The notes under the pieces were generated by a model that made no database searches, was not told the DNA's origin, and worked only from the letters and a program-made list of their open reading frames with translations. Shown one piece after another: positions 33,696-44,046 of a DNA stretch of 64,000 bases. Origin of the DNA: Rutpela maculata. Lineage: Eukaryota; Arthropoda; Insecta; Coleoptera; Cerambycidae. Each line of letters begins with the position of its first letter. Position 1 is the first letter of the stretch. The position numbers were made by a program, and so were the translations under genes. The stretch spans positions 52,914,945 through 52,978,944 of the forward strand of contig OW386294.2 of the NCBI GenBank assembly GCA_936432065.2, in the 5' to 3' direction.

Positions 33696-33915
33696 ATTGG
33701 AGATACTTAAATTATTTAATGAAATTCAGTCATTCACAAGAACTATTGAACCTTACATTCTATTTCAACTCTAGAAAAGTTGTACAAGTTTTTTCGAACT
33801 CGTTAGTTCTCATCAGTAGAGTATATAACAATATACAGAAAGTAGGTATTTTTATAATAAATAAAAAAGTGTGTAAGTTGTGATTTGCATAATACCTAAA
33901 TAATATTCTCTAATC
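33164..33915. mobile_element. Inserted element with perfect 89-bp inverted repeats
   Basis: The arms 33203-33291 and 33827-33915 are exact reverse complements over 89 bp. Between them a 128-bp block (CACGCTAATATACTA ... GAATTACATGATAGGATT) occurs twice, at about 33305 and 33534. A poly-A run lies at 33664-33692. A hammerhead motif lies at 33769-33821 on the minus strand, next to the right arm. The insertion splits the DIRS element, and about 95 bp of DIRS sequence is repeated on both sides (33069-33163 and 33928-34020). The family is unknown; a Penelope-like or ribozyme-bearing retroelement is possible. Confidence 0.65.
33769..33821 (-). ncRNA. Second hammerhead ribozyme motif
   Basis: Read on the minus strand: stem I 5' strand CTCTA (33821-33817), core CTGATGA (33816-33810), stem II GAACT/AGTTC around AACG (33809-33796), core GAAA (33795-33792). 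Stem III is AAA/TTT plus TT/AA around a GTAC loop with one C-C mismatch, the cleavage triplet is TTC (33776-33774), and the stem I 3' strand is TAGAG (33773-33769), a perfect partner. The cleavage point would follow 33774. Core letters all match; stem III is weak. Activity is inferred. Confidence 0.7.
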
Positions 33916-34567
33916 AAAGGTATTAATCCAGATTCTCTTTGTGTTGATGCGTTCACTATTTCTTGGACAGATATTTCGTTTTATGCATTTCCACCTTTTA
34001 AGTTAATATCAAAGGTATTAAAGAAAATCATTCATGATCAAGCAGAAGGTATTGTCGTGGTGCCCAAGTGGTCTGGGCAGACATGGTACCCAGTTTTTAA
34101 AGACTTATTATTTAGAGAACCTGTGTCTAGGTCCTTGTAAAGATCTAATTCTATCTCCTTGCAGACAGCCCCACAACTTATGGAGAATGCTTATCCTGGA
34201 GGCAGGGAGTTTGTCTAGGAAGCTTTTCTGAGCAAGTCTTTCCCAGCTTCAGGACTGACAGCAACATGGTCATCAATTAAAGAAAAAACCCAAGTCCAAT
34301 ATAATTCAGTCTCCCCTCCCCGGTCAAGGTATTCCACAATATGGAGTCCACATCCCGTATTAGTTTACTTATCAAAATTACATCCTATAGAAAGTCTTTC
34401 GATGGAAAACCTAACATTAAAGCTAGTAACCTTATTGGCCCTTATTTCAGCACATAGGATACAAACTTTAAATAAAATAAAAGTAAAAAATATATTAAGG
34501 AGGGAAGATCGTATTGAGATATTAATAGGATACAATAAAAACCTCCGGCAAAAATAAATCGCAATCA

Positions 34568-34936
34568 GTGCTGGTTTTACCTTATTTTAAAGATATTCCG
34601 GAACTTTGTTTAGCTTCAACCTTAGACGGTTATTTGTCAAAAACCAATACATTCAGGCCTCAGGAAAATAGTCTAATATTGACAATAAAAAAGCCGATAC
34701 ACCCTCCATCTACGCAAACATTGAGTAGATGGACAAAAAATGTGTTAAAGGAATCTGGAGTTGACACAAATCTTTACACAGGGTATAGTACAAGGCATGC
34801 AGCTACCTCGGCAGCCGAGAGAGCTGGTGTTAATGTAGAAGAACGCACTACCGGGCGTCAAAATGACGCGACACCAATTTATTTCTCAGGGGCGCCAGTC
34901 GCGTGCTACCCCGTTCTTCTACTCCCAGACGGGTTC

Positions 34937-34993
<57 letters not shown>
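34568..34993 (+). pseudogene. DIRS tyrosine recombinase fragment, C-terminus lost
   Basis: The frame has LPYFKDIPELCLASTLDGYL, PPSTQTLSRWTKNVLKESGV and GYSTRHAATSAAERAGVNVE; the latter carries the R-H active-site block of tyrosine recombinases. After about 34836 the sequence changes to a GC-rich segment of unknown origin (34838-34940) and then (TA)n, so the catalytic Tyr is absent and the last codons are TA-repeat artefact. Confidence 0.65.
34941..34992. repeat. (TA)n microsatellite at the 5' LTR junction
   Basis: A TA run merges into the first bases of the 5' LTR. Errantiviruses of the 17.6/297 type are known to insert at TA-rich targets, which would explain the position and why the LTR start is blurred. 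Confidence 0.9.
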
Positions 34994-34998
<5 letters not shown>

Positions 34999-35346
34999 TA
35001 CGCTATATCATCAAGATATAAAGCGACATTACAGATAGCATCATATTACAGTATTAGATAACAGCTTCCTTTGAATTGCTTATCTAGATATTAAATTTCA
35101 TTTTAACTTCTCACAATATTATGCTGATTAGCTAGCTTGCGTTTCCTTTGTTCAACTTTGGCTGACACATCATTTGAAAACTTATAAATAAGACTAACGA
35201 GCATTTGTACCGGCAGTTATCATACTCACTTCTTATTAAATGTATCATACATAAATTGTATCTTTTATTCAGGAATCAACGTTGATTCCTCATGTAACCA
35301 AATAAAAAGTTTTTAAAAAGTCAATCACGCAAACAGTGATCTAACA
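34985..35346 (+). repeat. 5' LTR of the errantivirus-like element
   Basis: Matches 43105-43396 from CTATATCATCAAGATATAAA to the GGAATCA near 35278, with very few differences, then continues about 68 bp beyond where the 3' LTR is cut. It includes a 20-bp perfect palindrome centred at 35280/35281, and AATAAA near 35302. The 5' boundary is blurred by (TA)n; the 3' boundary is set by the primer-binding site. Confidence 0.8.
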
Positions 35347-35348
35347 AA

Positions 35349-35366
35349 TGGCGCAGTCGGTAGGAT
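35349..35366 (+). promoter_or_regulatory. Primer-binding site of the LTR element
   Basis: TGGCGCAGTCGGTAGGAT directly follows the 5' LTR. It begins TGG as expected for pairing with a tRNA 3' CCA end and resembles errantivirus primer sites. The exact tRNA was not determined. Bases 35367-35839 are an untranslated leader without an ORF. Confidence 0.75.
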
Positions 35367-35839
35367 CTAACTAACATCGCGTGTTCGGGAGCCTAACTAG
35401 TGGTAAACGTATCCAGCGGAACAAGGAGTCCATCTGCAAAAGGTGCCTAACCATTGGAAAAGAACCATTAGAACAAGGAGAACTTCTTAGCCGTGGTGGT
35501 GGATCCCAATCCTTTAATTAGAAGAACCTACTAACCAGATGAAGAAAATATTCACGTAAGTCATTTTAAGAATCATCTCGCTTACTTTATTCATAACCTA
35601 TTTAAGTGAACAGTTCTATTGTCAAAGTGAAATCCATTCCTTTACAAACGCAACGAAACAAGTTAATTTAATTTAAGTTTATTTATTTTCGTATTTACGA
35701 AACATTGTGTATTATACACCTAATATACAATCCATTTACACACGCAACTTAACAAGCTAATTTAATTTAAGTTCGTATCATACTGCTGATTCGCAACCAA
35801 TTTCTTTTTGCAATCCAAATAATTTAAATATAAAGCAAA

Positions 35840-37240
35840 ATGCCAGACAGAGCTCAACCAGAGACAGCTCAACCAATAGTACCGGCACCAGCCGAACAAC
35901 AACAACAACAACAACAGCAACTACAACAACTACAACAACAACAACAACAACAACCAGAGCAAATTGAGCCTTACAAGCTCTCTGAAGTATTTTCATTGAT
36001 ACCGGAATTTGATGGCAACGCCATTAATTTACAAACATTTTTAAACTCATGTCAGTGTGCACAAAGTATGGCAATCCATGACCAGAAAATTTTATTAACA
36101 ATCCACATCAAAAATAAGTTAAAAGGCAAAGCTGCCGAATTAATTAATTCACGCAACCCTGGCACCTGGCCAGAAATCAAAGCACTCTTGGAAACTCATT
36201 TTGGGGACTCCAGAGATCTAACGGCCCTGATTCAGGACCTGCAGCGCATTCACCAATTGCCAGGCGAATCCGCATTAACATTTGTATCGCGTCTACAAAC
36301 GCACAACGCGAAGATGCACGCCGCAGTGCAAAAACAAAATCTCACGGGAACGCAAAGAACTGCACAATCAGATCTTATAAAAACCATGACGCTTAATAAT
36401 TTGTTAACGGGCTTAGAACCAAACTTAGGCCGCATCATACGTGCCAGTAACCCTCCAACCATACTAAAAGCTGTTAGCAAAATTCGGAGAGAACTGCAAC
36501 TCTCCTATTTTGAACAACAAAAATTTCCGAAAAATAGTCCGGTCAAAAATCCCAATTTACAACCCAAACGACCAACCTCTAATTTTCAACAGAAATTCTG
36601 CTCATTTTGTAAAAGAAATGGACACGTCATAAACGAATGTCGTACAAGGCAACAGCAACAGTCTATGCCATCGACATCAAACTTCCAGAGACCAAATTAT
36701 CAAGGAAACACAAATTTTCAAAATTTTTCTCAAACCAATCAATTTAATCAGAGGACATTCCCTCAACCTAATCAATCTAGTCAACCACAACAAAACAGGC
36801 CCTCAGCCATAAGACCGAACCCGAATTTCAATCAGCAAAGACCCTCTGCTATTCAACCAAACCCAAACTTCAACCGTTTTAATCAACAAAAAACGCATCA
36901 TCTAAATTACGAACCTTATGAAAACCAATGCGATTTTAATCAATACAGTGACTATTCTTCTGACTACCAAACTGCAGAGGATACTTACGAACATTATAAC
37001 TTTGAAACTAACCAAAATTTCCAAGAGAATTATACAGCTAATTCTCAATACGAACAGTACGAGGATTATACTGCTAATCCTCAGGATTTTTGTTTAGACC
37101 CGGAGTACCCCGCGGATACTCCAACACAACAGACAGACCAATTCGAACCAATTACGGAACTAGAAACTCAAATACAAACTATGAATCTCAACGACAGTTT
37201 CGACCCGTTCCTGAACTTCCCAGAACAGAAGTTCTTTTAA
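35840..37240 (+). CDS. gag: gag polyprotein of the errantivirus-like element (466 aa)
   Basis: Intact frame from ATG 35840. A glutamine-rich N-terminus encoded by CAA repeats (about residues 20-45) is followed by the gag core (about 50-230; SEVFSLIPEFDGNAINLQTF, QDLQRIHQLPGESALTFVSR). A zinc knuckle CSFCKRNGHVINEC (C-x2-C-x4-H-x4-C) lies near residue 254, and a long Asn/Gln/Pro-rich tail follows. Gag forms the particle and binds the RNA. The end overlaps the pol frame by about 150 nt (37090-37240) in another frame, consistent with ribosomal frameshifting. The antisense Val-rich frame at 35778-35996 is only the shadow of the CAA repeat. Confidence 0.88.
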   Translation: MPDRAQPETAQPIVPAPAEQQQQQQQQLQQLQQQQQQQPEQIEPYKLSEVFSLIPEFDGNAINLQTFLNSCQCAQSMAIHDQKILLTIHIKNKLKGKAAELINSRNPGTWPEIKALLETHFGDSRDLTALIQDLQRIHQLPGESALTFVSRLQTHNAKMHAAVQKQNLTGTQRTAQSDLIKTMTLNNLLTGLEPNLGRIIRASNPPTILKAVSKIRRELQLSYFEQQKFPKNSPVKNPNLQPKRPTSNFQQKFCSFCKRNGHVINECRTRQQQQSMPSTSNFQRPNYQGNTNFQNFSQTNQFNQRTFPQPNQSSQPQQNRPSAIRPNPNFNQQRPSAIQPNPNFNRFNQQKTHHLNYEPYENQCDFNQYSDYSSDYQTAEDTYEHYNFETNQNFQENYTANSQYEQYEDYTANPQDFCLDPEYPADTPTQQTDQFEPITELETQIQTMNLNDSFDPFLNFPEQKFF

Positions 37241-40200
37241 ATACACCCCCGCATACCTTACTAACCGTAAACTCAAAAAATCTCTATTATATGAAAGACG
37301 CAACTGGTAAATTTAAAATCTTAATTGACACAGGTGCAGGCATATCAATTTTTAAACCTAAAACAGCTGAAAATTATAGACGTAGATTTCCTGAAAATGT
37401 AATTATACAGGGTATTACCGATCAAAAAATTTATATCAACGAATCTGTTCTCATCCCCTTTTCAGATGAGTCACACAAAGTTTATATCTATAATCTAGAT
37501 ATAGATTTTGATGGATTATTAGGCGCAGACTTTTTAGAACATTACGAATGCCAAGTAGACTTTAAAAACAAACAACTAGTCACAAATTTTAAAACCGTAC
37601 CACTATTTAAAGTCACGGAAGAAACTACAGTAAATTTACCTGTACAACCAACTAGTAACTCTAACATCAAAAACCAAAATCTAAATTTAGGCAACATCAA
37701 AAATTTAATTTCTATCGAACCTCGCATGGAAAAAAATCTGTAAACTAAAATGTAACCTGCGAAATACCGAGGCCATACTGTTAGCCCAGGAAAACGAGAA
37801 AGTACGCTTACCAAATGCCATTGTCAAAATCGATCACAATGGAGAATTTTTAACTTCGATAATAAACGCAAACGCCATCCCAAAAACCATAAACTTCTCA
37901 AATCTTAACCTGGAACCAGTACAAAAATTCAAATCAATTTTTAATTTAAATACTCAAAATTCTGACCAATGCTTACAGACAGACAGATCCTTTGAAATCA
38001 GGAACGAATTGCGCTTGGATCATCTAAACGAAGAAGAGGCCGAAATAGTAACGCAGCTTTGTTTAGACTTTCAAGATATATTCTATTTAGAAGGAGACAA
38101 TTTGACCTTTACCAACGAAATCAAACACCCTATTGACACCGACAATTCCCGACCGATATTTACGAAATCGTATCGCTATCCTCAGGTCCATAAAGAAGAA
38201 GTTAAGTCCCAAGTATCGAAAATGTTAAGTCAAGGTATTATTCAACCCTCAATCTCACCTTGGTCCTCTCCTGTCTGGGTAGTTCCCAAAAAACTGGACG
38301 CTTCTGGTAAACAGAAATGGCGCGTTGTAGTCGACTACCGCAAACTCAACGAGGTTACAATCGGTGACAAATATCCTCTGCCCAACATTTCCGATCTTTT
38401 AGACCAACTTGGCAAATGCCAATATTTCACAACCTTAGACTTGGCTTCTGGTTTTCACCAAATCGAAATTAATCCCGCAGATATTCAAAAGACTGCTTTC
38501 ACAGTTGAGAACGGTCATTATGAATTCGTGCGAATGCCATTTGGACTCAAAAACGCTCCATCAACTTTTCAAAGAGTTATGGATAACATTTTGTTAGGTA
38601 TTCAAAATAAACGATGTCTCGTCTACATGGACGATATTATTATTTACTCTCCTACAATTCACGAACACATTTCCCGTCTAACTGAAGTCTTTAAACACCT
38701 TCAAAAAGCCAACCTCAAAATTAAACCAGACAAATGCGAGTTTCTCCGCAAGGAAGTCGCTTATTTAGGACACCTAATTACAAAAGACGGCGTAAAACCA
38801 AACCCTTCGAAAGTTGACGCTATTTTAAATTTTCCTCAACCGAAAAATCCAAAAGAAATTAAATCATTTCTAGGCTTAGCAGGATATTATAGGCGCTTTA
38901 TTCCTAATTTCTCCAAGATAACCAAGCCCTTAACAAAACCACTACAAAAAGACGTACCATTTCTCTTCAACAATGACTGTATAAATTCTTTTCAAAATTT
39001 GAAACAAACATTAACGACAACTCCGATATTAATCTACCCCAACTTTGATGAACCTTTCATTCTAACCACTGATGCGAGCGCATTTGCCGTCGGCTCGGTG
39101 CTGAGTCAGGGGCCTATTGGCAAAGATTTACCCATTGCCTATGCTTCTAGAACCTTGTGCAGTGCAGAAAGTAAATATTCAACGATTGAACGCGAGCTTT
39201 TATCGATAGTATGGAGTGTAAAACACTTTAGACCATATCTGTATGGTAGGAAGTTCAAGCTTGTCACCGACCACAGACCACTCACCTGGCTATTCTCTAT
39301 AAAAGATCCAGGAAGTAGACTTGCCCGTTGGCGACTCAAATTAGAAGAGTACGATTACGAAATAATTTACAAACCCGGCAAAATCAATAAGAACGCGGAC
39401 GCACTTTCCAGAATCAAAATTAATCATTTTTTCGAATGTTCCAAATTCTATTCAAAGGTTCTAGCCGCGAATGACGAAGAGTCAGACGACGACGAATACC
39501 CAGACGATAATAACGAAATCACTAACGAACAAATTTCTCAAGAATTTGAAACTTTCGCCAACTTATATAAAACAACATCTTTAATAGACTATTCAAAAAT
39601 CAAAGCATCAAACAAACAACTCTTATACCGAGAACACAAAGATATTATAACTTTCTTCCAACAAAATAACTTACAAGACCTCCATCATAAAATTATCGAG
39701 GACATATTCGAAGAAAATCCCGAATTTCATAACGATAAAATCAATATTGTATCAAGCAAAACGGTCAGACATAGGAGATATTTTATCATCCCTCTACCTT
39801 TTGATATCGAATCTGTAATTGAACATCTATTTTCGGTATTATTTAAAAATCAAGATGTCCTAGATCTCTCTAAGACATACTTTGTCGAAAATAACTTAGA
39901 CCTCTCCATTCTTGAAATCCTATCATTCATTTTTGCGGAAAAAGACTTAAAAGTAGTAATTTGTCAAGATATCGTCAGAACTGCCGACGAAGATGAAATT
40001 CCAATTATATTGGAGCAAAATCATTTTGGTAAAAATAATCTACACCGTGGAATAAATGAAGCGATTCGAAGAATTAGAGAAAAATACACTTGGCAAGGTC
40101 TAACTAAAGACGTTGAAAATTTTATAAAAAATTGCGAAACTTGCCAAAAGACTAAAGTATGCCGGAAAAACCTTAACAACCCTCTAGTAGTCACAGAAAC

Positions 40201-40998
40201 CCCAAGAACATCATTCGAAAGAATTAATATCGATTTATTTGAATTACCAACTAGAAATTACGCTTTAACTATTCGCGACGAGTTAACTAAATTTACACAA
40301 GCCTATGCAGTCCCGGACAAATCCGCAAAATCAACTTTCAACATTACGGTACCCCGCTAAGAATCCATTGCGATTACGGTGGCGAATTTGACAACCGTTT
40401 GCTCAAAGATCTCTGCACCCTCTACGACATAAAATTAACTTATTCAAGCGTAGGACATCCCCAATCGAACAGATCCATAGAAAGATTTCATGCTACTTTA
40501 GCCGAAATGATAAGAATCCACAAAACTGAAAACCCAAACGAACATCCTTTCACGATTCTACCATATGCAGTAATATGCTATAACAATTCGGTAAATAAAA
40601 CACACGGTTTTACCCCATATGAACTTATCTTTGGTCATACGTCTAACAGACCACCCGAAACTTTGTACAACCAAAAAGAATTAATAACTAAATATGTTAG
40701 AGATTTAAACAATAGAATATCTCACTATTATGAAATCGCCCGCAATCGAACACAAGCTCAAAAGGAGAAAGCAAAAGTTCGTTTCGACAGAAATGTTCCC
40801 CAAAAATGCCCTGAATACAAAATAGGTGACTTAGTTTACGTAAAAGAATCGCAAATCAAAAACAAATTGCTAAACAAATTTAACGGACCTTTTAAAATAA
40901 AAGAAATTTTCCAAAATTCTGCTACCTTATTAAATCTCGAAACAAAACAAGAAACTAAAGTAAATTTTGATAGAATGAAACCATATACTGAAAATTAA
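37090..40998 (+). pseudogene. pol: pol (protease, RT, RNase H, integrase), broken in two places
   Basis: Protease: frame 37090-37743 with ILIDTGAGISIF. A frame change in an A-run near 37735 separates it from frame 38009-40360. That frame carries RT (FTTLDLASGFHQIEI, FGLKNAPSTFQRVM, YMDDIIIYS), RNase H (LTTDASAFAVGSVLSQ, ERELLSIVWSVKHFRPYLYG, TDHRPL), and the integrase HHCC finger (HFGKNNLHRG...CETCQ). Near 40345 the integrase core is interrupted by a deletion with frame change; frame 40399-40998 resumes with the second catalytic Asp region just upstream, HPQSNRSIERFH (catalytic Glu) and the C-terminal domain. Integrase function is lost; RT and RNase H are intact in sequence. Confidence 0.9.
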
Positions 40999-40999
40999 A

Positions 41000-42855
41000 T
41001 TTATTTTCAGGTTTCTCCTGCTGTTCGGATCAGCACTCTGTCAATACAAAATTACCCCGATCAATAACACTGTTGGTGTATACTACCACCAAGACACGGA
41101 CATCGTGGTGACAAATGACAAATGGACTCTGCTAGTGCATAAAAACATTTCATCCCTCAAAATAGCTTTTGACAAAAATCAAAATATCTTAGACAGAATC
41201 TTGTACACTCTCAATAATGGTGATCATAAGTCAATTATTTTTACGAGTGAAATTAAAACAGACTTTAACCTTTTAACACAAATATCCAACTCTATAAAAA
41301 TGAAATTTGACGAAATCTTTTCAGATACAAAAAGATATAAACGAGGAATACTTAACGGTATCGGTACAATATTCAAATCCATAACTGGAAACCTAGATGC
41401 TGAAGATGGCCAGTACTATACTAATTGTATAAATAAACTAAATAACGACGAACATCAACTGGAAAACTTAATCAAAAATCAAATTTCAGTTACGACTTCT
41501 GTTATTAAAAACTTCAACTCGACTATACAAAACTTACAAATTGACGAGGAAACGTTTAACAAAGATCTCGATGAAATCGAACGCACAATTCAAACCATGA
41601 CCCAAGCTATTGAGGCTGCTCATATAAAACTAAAATTCTTATACATTTCCGAACAACTAATGGCGAGCTATTTGTATATTGAAGATAATTTAAACGACAT
41701 TCTAAATTCAATAACATTTGCCAGACTAGGAATCATTCACACGTCAATCATAACCCCTAATCACTTAGTGACAGCACTACAAGAAGTTTCACAGAGCTTA
41801 CGAAGGAACAATTTGCCTCTCCCCATTAAATTATCGGCAGTTGCTAAGTATTTGGATATTATTGAATTACAAGCGTTTCAAATGGATTCTAACTTAGTAT
41901 TTATTTTAACAATACCACTTGTTGAACCCCAAAATTATAACACCTATCGCCTATATCCTATCCCGATACTTGATAACAGAACTGGTCTACATCACATTTT
42001 ATCTATTTCACAAAAGTTTATCGCAATGATATAGATGATTCTTTAATGTACATACCTATACAAAATTTGAAAGAATGCAAACCTCTTTATTTTGGAACCA
42101 AACTATGCTCAAACCTATACGCTTATCCCATCGATCAAAATGCCATATGCGAAGCCAGAATCCTCAAACCACTAGTTAGACTCCCAGAAAACTGCCAGAC
42201 CTCCTTCATCATCAGTCAAGGGTACAATGTCCAAGAACTTGAAGACAACTCATGGCTAATAATTAATTCCGAACCACTTCACATTACCATCAACTGTCCA
42301 AAGAGAGAATCCACAACAGAGCTAATCAACAAAAATTCCATCATCAAACTACAACCAGGATGTTACGCCTACGCAGCAGGCATCACCCGAATACAAGCCA
42401 GTGCTAAAGACTTTTCCGAAATTAAGGACAATTCACATCCTATCCAAATTCCTTTTGAATGCTGTAATCACATGCCCGACAAAATCAAAATTCCAAAATT
42501 AAAACCTCTCAAATTAAACAATCTCGACGTAGAAGACCTAGATATTGCTAAAAACAAATTGGACCAATATTCCAAAGACCTGGATGACCTCATAAACGAA
42601 CCTTTTGTGACCAAACACATATCTTGGTTCACATATTTCATAATCACTCTCATCATTCTATTAGTTCTACTTTACATAACCTGTAAATGCAGAAGAAGAA
42701 GATGTGGAGCATTGCGAATCCAACCCTCAATGGGCAACCCTCCTTCACCTCCTTCAGAGAGAAGCAGAGTTTTTACCAAATTTCCCAGACTGATCCCTCC
42801 AAGAAAGCGACCCGGTATTAAACCTCAAGAAGAAGAGGACATCGAGTTAACATAG
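41000..42855 (+). pseudogene. env: env-like glycoprotein of the errantivirus-like element, frameshifted
   Basis: The first frame is open from a TTTATTTTCAG acceptor-like site near 41010, with a hydrophobic FRFLLLFGSALC likely signal peptide, to the TAG at 42032-42034. It has a basic cleavage-type site RYKR near 41340 followed by GILNGIGTIFKSITGNLD, the fusion-peptide layout of insect retroviral F-like envelope proteins, and long heptad-like helices after it. A single frame change near 42015 leads to frame 42046-42855, which has many Cys residues and one membrane segment (ITLIILLVLLYITC) near the C-terminus, followed by a basic tail. Expression from a spliced RNA is usual in this group. This copy is disrupted. 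Confidence 0.8.
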
Positions 42856-43092
42856 ACTTTCATATGTGGAGTTTTCCCTTGTCTATTAATTTAGACCATT
42901 GCATTTTATTCTTATTACATTTATGTAATGTACTACTCGCTTATTATTATTATCATCTACCAATTTTAACTTTTATGTATTTTATTATTTTGCTTTGTAT
43001 TCATTCAACATTGTTTCAATTTATTTTGCATTATATTCATTTAACGTTTCTAACAATTTTCAAAAGTTGCTGAATAACATCAACTTTTTTAT

Positions 43093-43103
43093 TAAGGGGG
43101 AAG
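43093..43103 (+). promoter_or_regulatory. Polypurine tract before the 3' LTR
   Basis: AAGGGGGAAG-type purine run ending two bases before TGTTATAT, the start of the 3' LTR at 43105. It would prime plus-strand DNA synthesis. The preceding 42856-43092 is AT-rich untranslated sequence. Confidence 0.7.
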
Positions 43104-43104
43104 T

Positions 43105-43396
43105 TGTTATATAAAATTATATGCTATATCATCAAGATATAAAGCGACATTACAGATAGCATCATATTACAGTATTAGATAACAGCTTCCTTTGAACTGC
43201 TTATCTAGATATTAAATTTCATTTTAACTTCTCACAATATTATGCTGATTAGCTAGCTTGCGTTTCCTTTGTTCAACTTTGGCTGACACATCATTTGAAA
43301 ACTTATAAATAAGACTAACGAGCATTTGTACCGGCAGTTATCATACTCACTTCTTATTAAATGTATCATACATAAATTGTATCTTTTATTCAGGAA
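43105..43396 (+). repeat. 3' LTR, truncated
   Basis: Starts TGTTATATAAAATTATATGC and follows the 5' LTR to GGAATCA, where it stops. The last 68 or so bases present in the 5' LTR are missing, replaced by the right arm of the large inverted repeat. The cut lies within the left half of the 20-bp palindrome seen whole in the 5' LTR. Confidence 0.85.
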
Positions 43397-44046
43397 TCAT
43401 TATTATCAATAATGATCAGCTTTATTGGTGCGCATATAAGATTATGACAAAAAGGGAAGAAATAGAGAGATAGAAGCATTTAACGACACTTTTTTTGGAG
43501 GCGGAAAATACCTATAAACATATGTAAACATACACCATAGTCCACTACATTTTTTACCAGGTGGCGCTGCTGTTTTAAACACTTGATGTATATAGGTATT
43601 AAATGCTTCCTTACAATAAAGTAGCGATATCGCCTCCTAAACTTGGCAACATAGTAAAGAGGCATACTATTCCTAAATACATCTATAGATATGGTAACTA
43701 AAATTATCTTACTAAAAATATAAATAACTTTTATACACAGAAATAATACTTTCTAGAGATCAATGGGTTTTTAAATTTTTTCAATTTGGGAATAAAAAAC
43801 GTTTATCTTGTTCAGAAACAAATATTTTTGTACCCCTTTATAGCTTAGAGCAAATTAAAATAGGTATTTGTTTAAGGTATTTATTTAACAGGACACGAAC
43901 ATACCTTAACTTAACTAGTTGCCCTTAATCCACTATTTGTCACTGCTGCTGGCCTTATATAGTAAAAGTAAAAAAAAAATAGAAGACGATTTTTATTGGG
44001 GGGGGGGGGGGGGGGGGCTAAAAAGCAGAAAATAAAAGAATAATAA

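Larger units (their letters stand above)
30340..34836 (+). mobile_element. DIRS-type retrotransposon (tyrosine recombinase), decayed
   Basis: In order: a gag-like frame (30376-30705, with IANRWTGTLRKGLDKDVRKE and KYPGIENC...APKLN), a gag remnant near 31270-31390, an RT region (31541-32200) with YFLVNVDKSRKYLRF and AYLDDILVIG, an RNase H-like part (32553-32774: FSDASKMTWGGVSQG), and a tyrosine recombinase (34568-34836: YTGYSTRHAATSAAERAGV). The combination of this RT and a recombinase rather than an integrase defines DIRS elements. Many stops and shifts are present. An insertion splits it at 33164-33915. The recombinase frame leaves the family pattern after 34836, so the active-site Tyr is lost. 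Terminal inverted repeats were not identified. Confidence 0.8.
34985..43396 (+). mobile_element. Errantivirus-like Ty3/gypsy element with env-like ORF, defective
   Basis: In order: 5' LTR, primer-binding site, gag, overlapping protease/RT/RNase H/integrase, env-like gene, polypurine tract, 3' LTR. This order with an env gene after pol is the errantivirus arrangement in insects. Defects seen are a frameshift near 37735 between protease and RT, a deletion with frame change in the integrase near 40345, a frameshift near 42015 in env, and a 3' LTR missing its last 68 or so bases. It is therefore a fossil copy unable to complete a cycle. Confidence 0.9.

Noticed and set aside
35778..35996. Val-rich antisense ORF
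   Set aside because: Shadow of the CAA glutamine repeats of gag.
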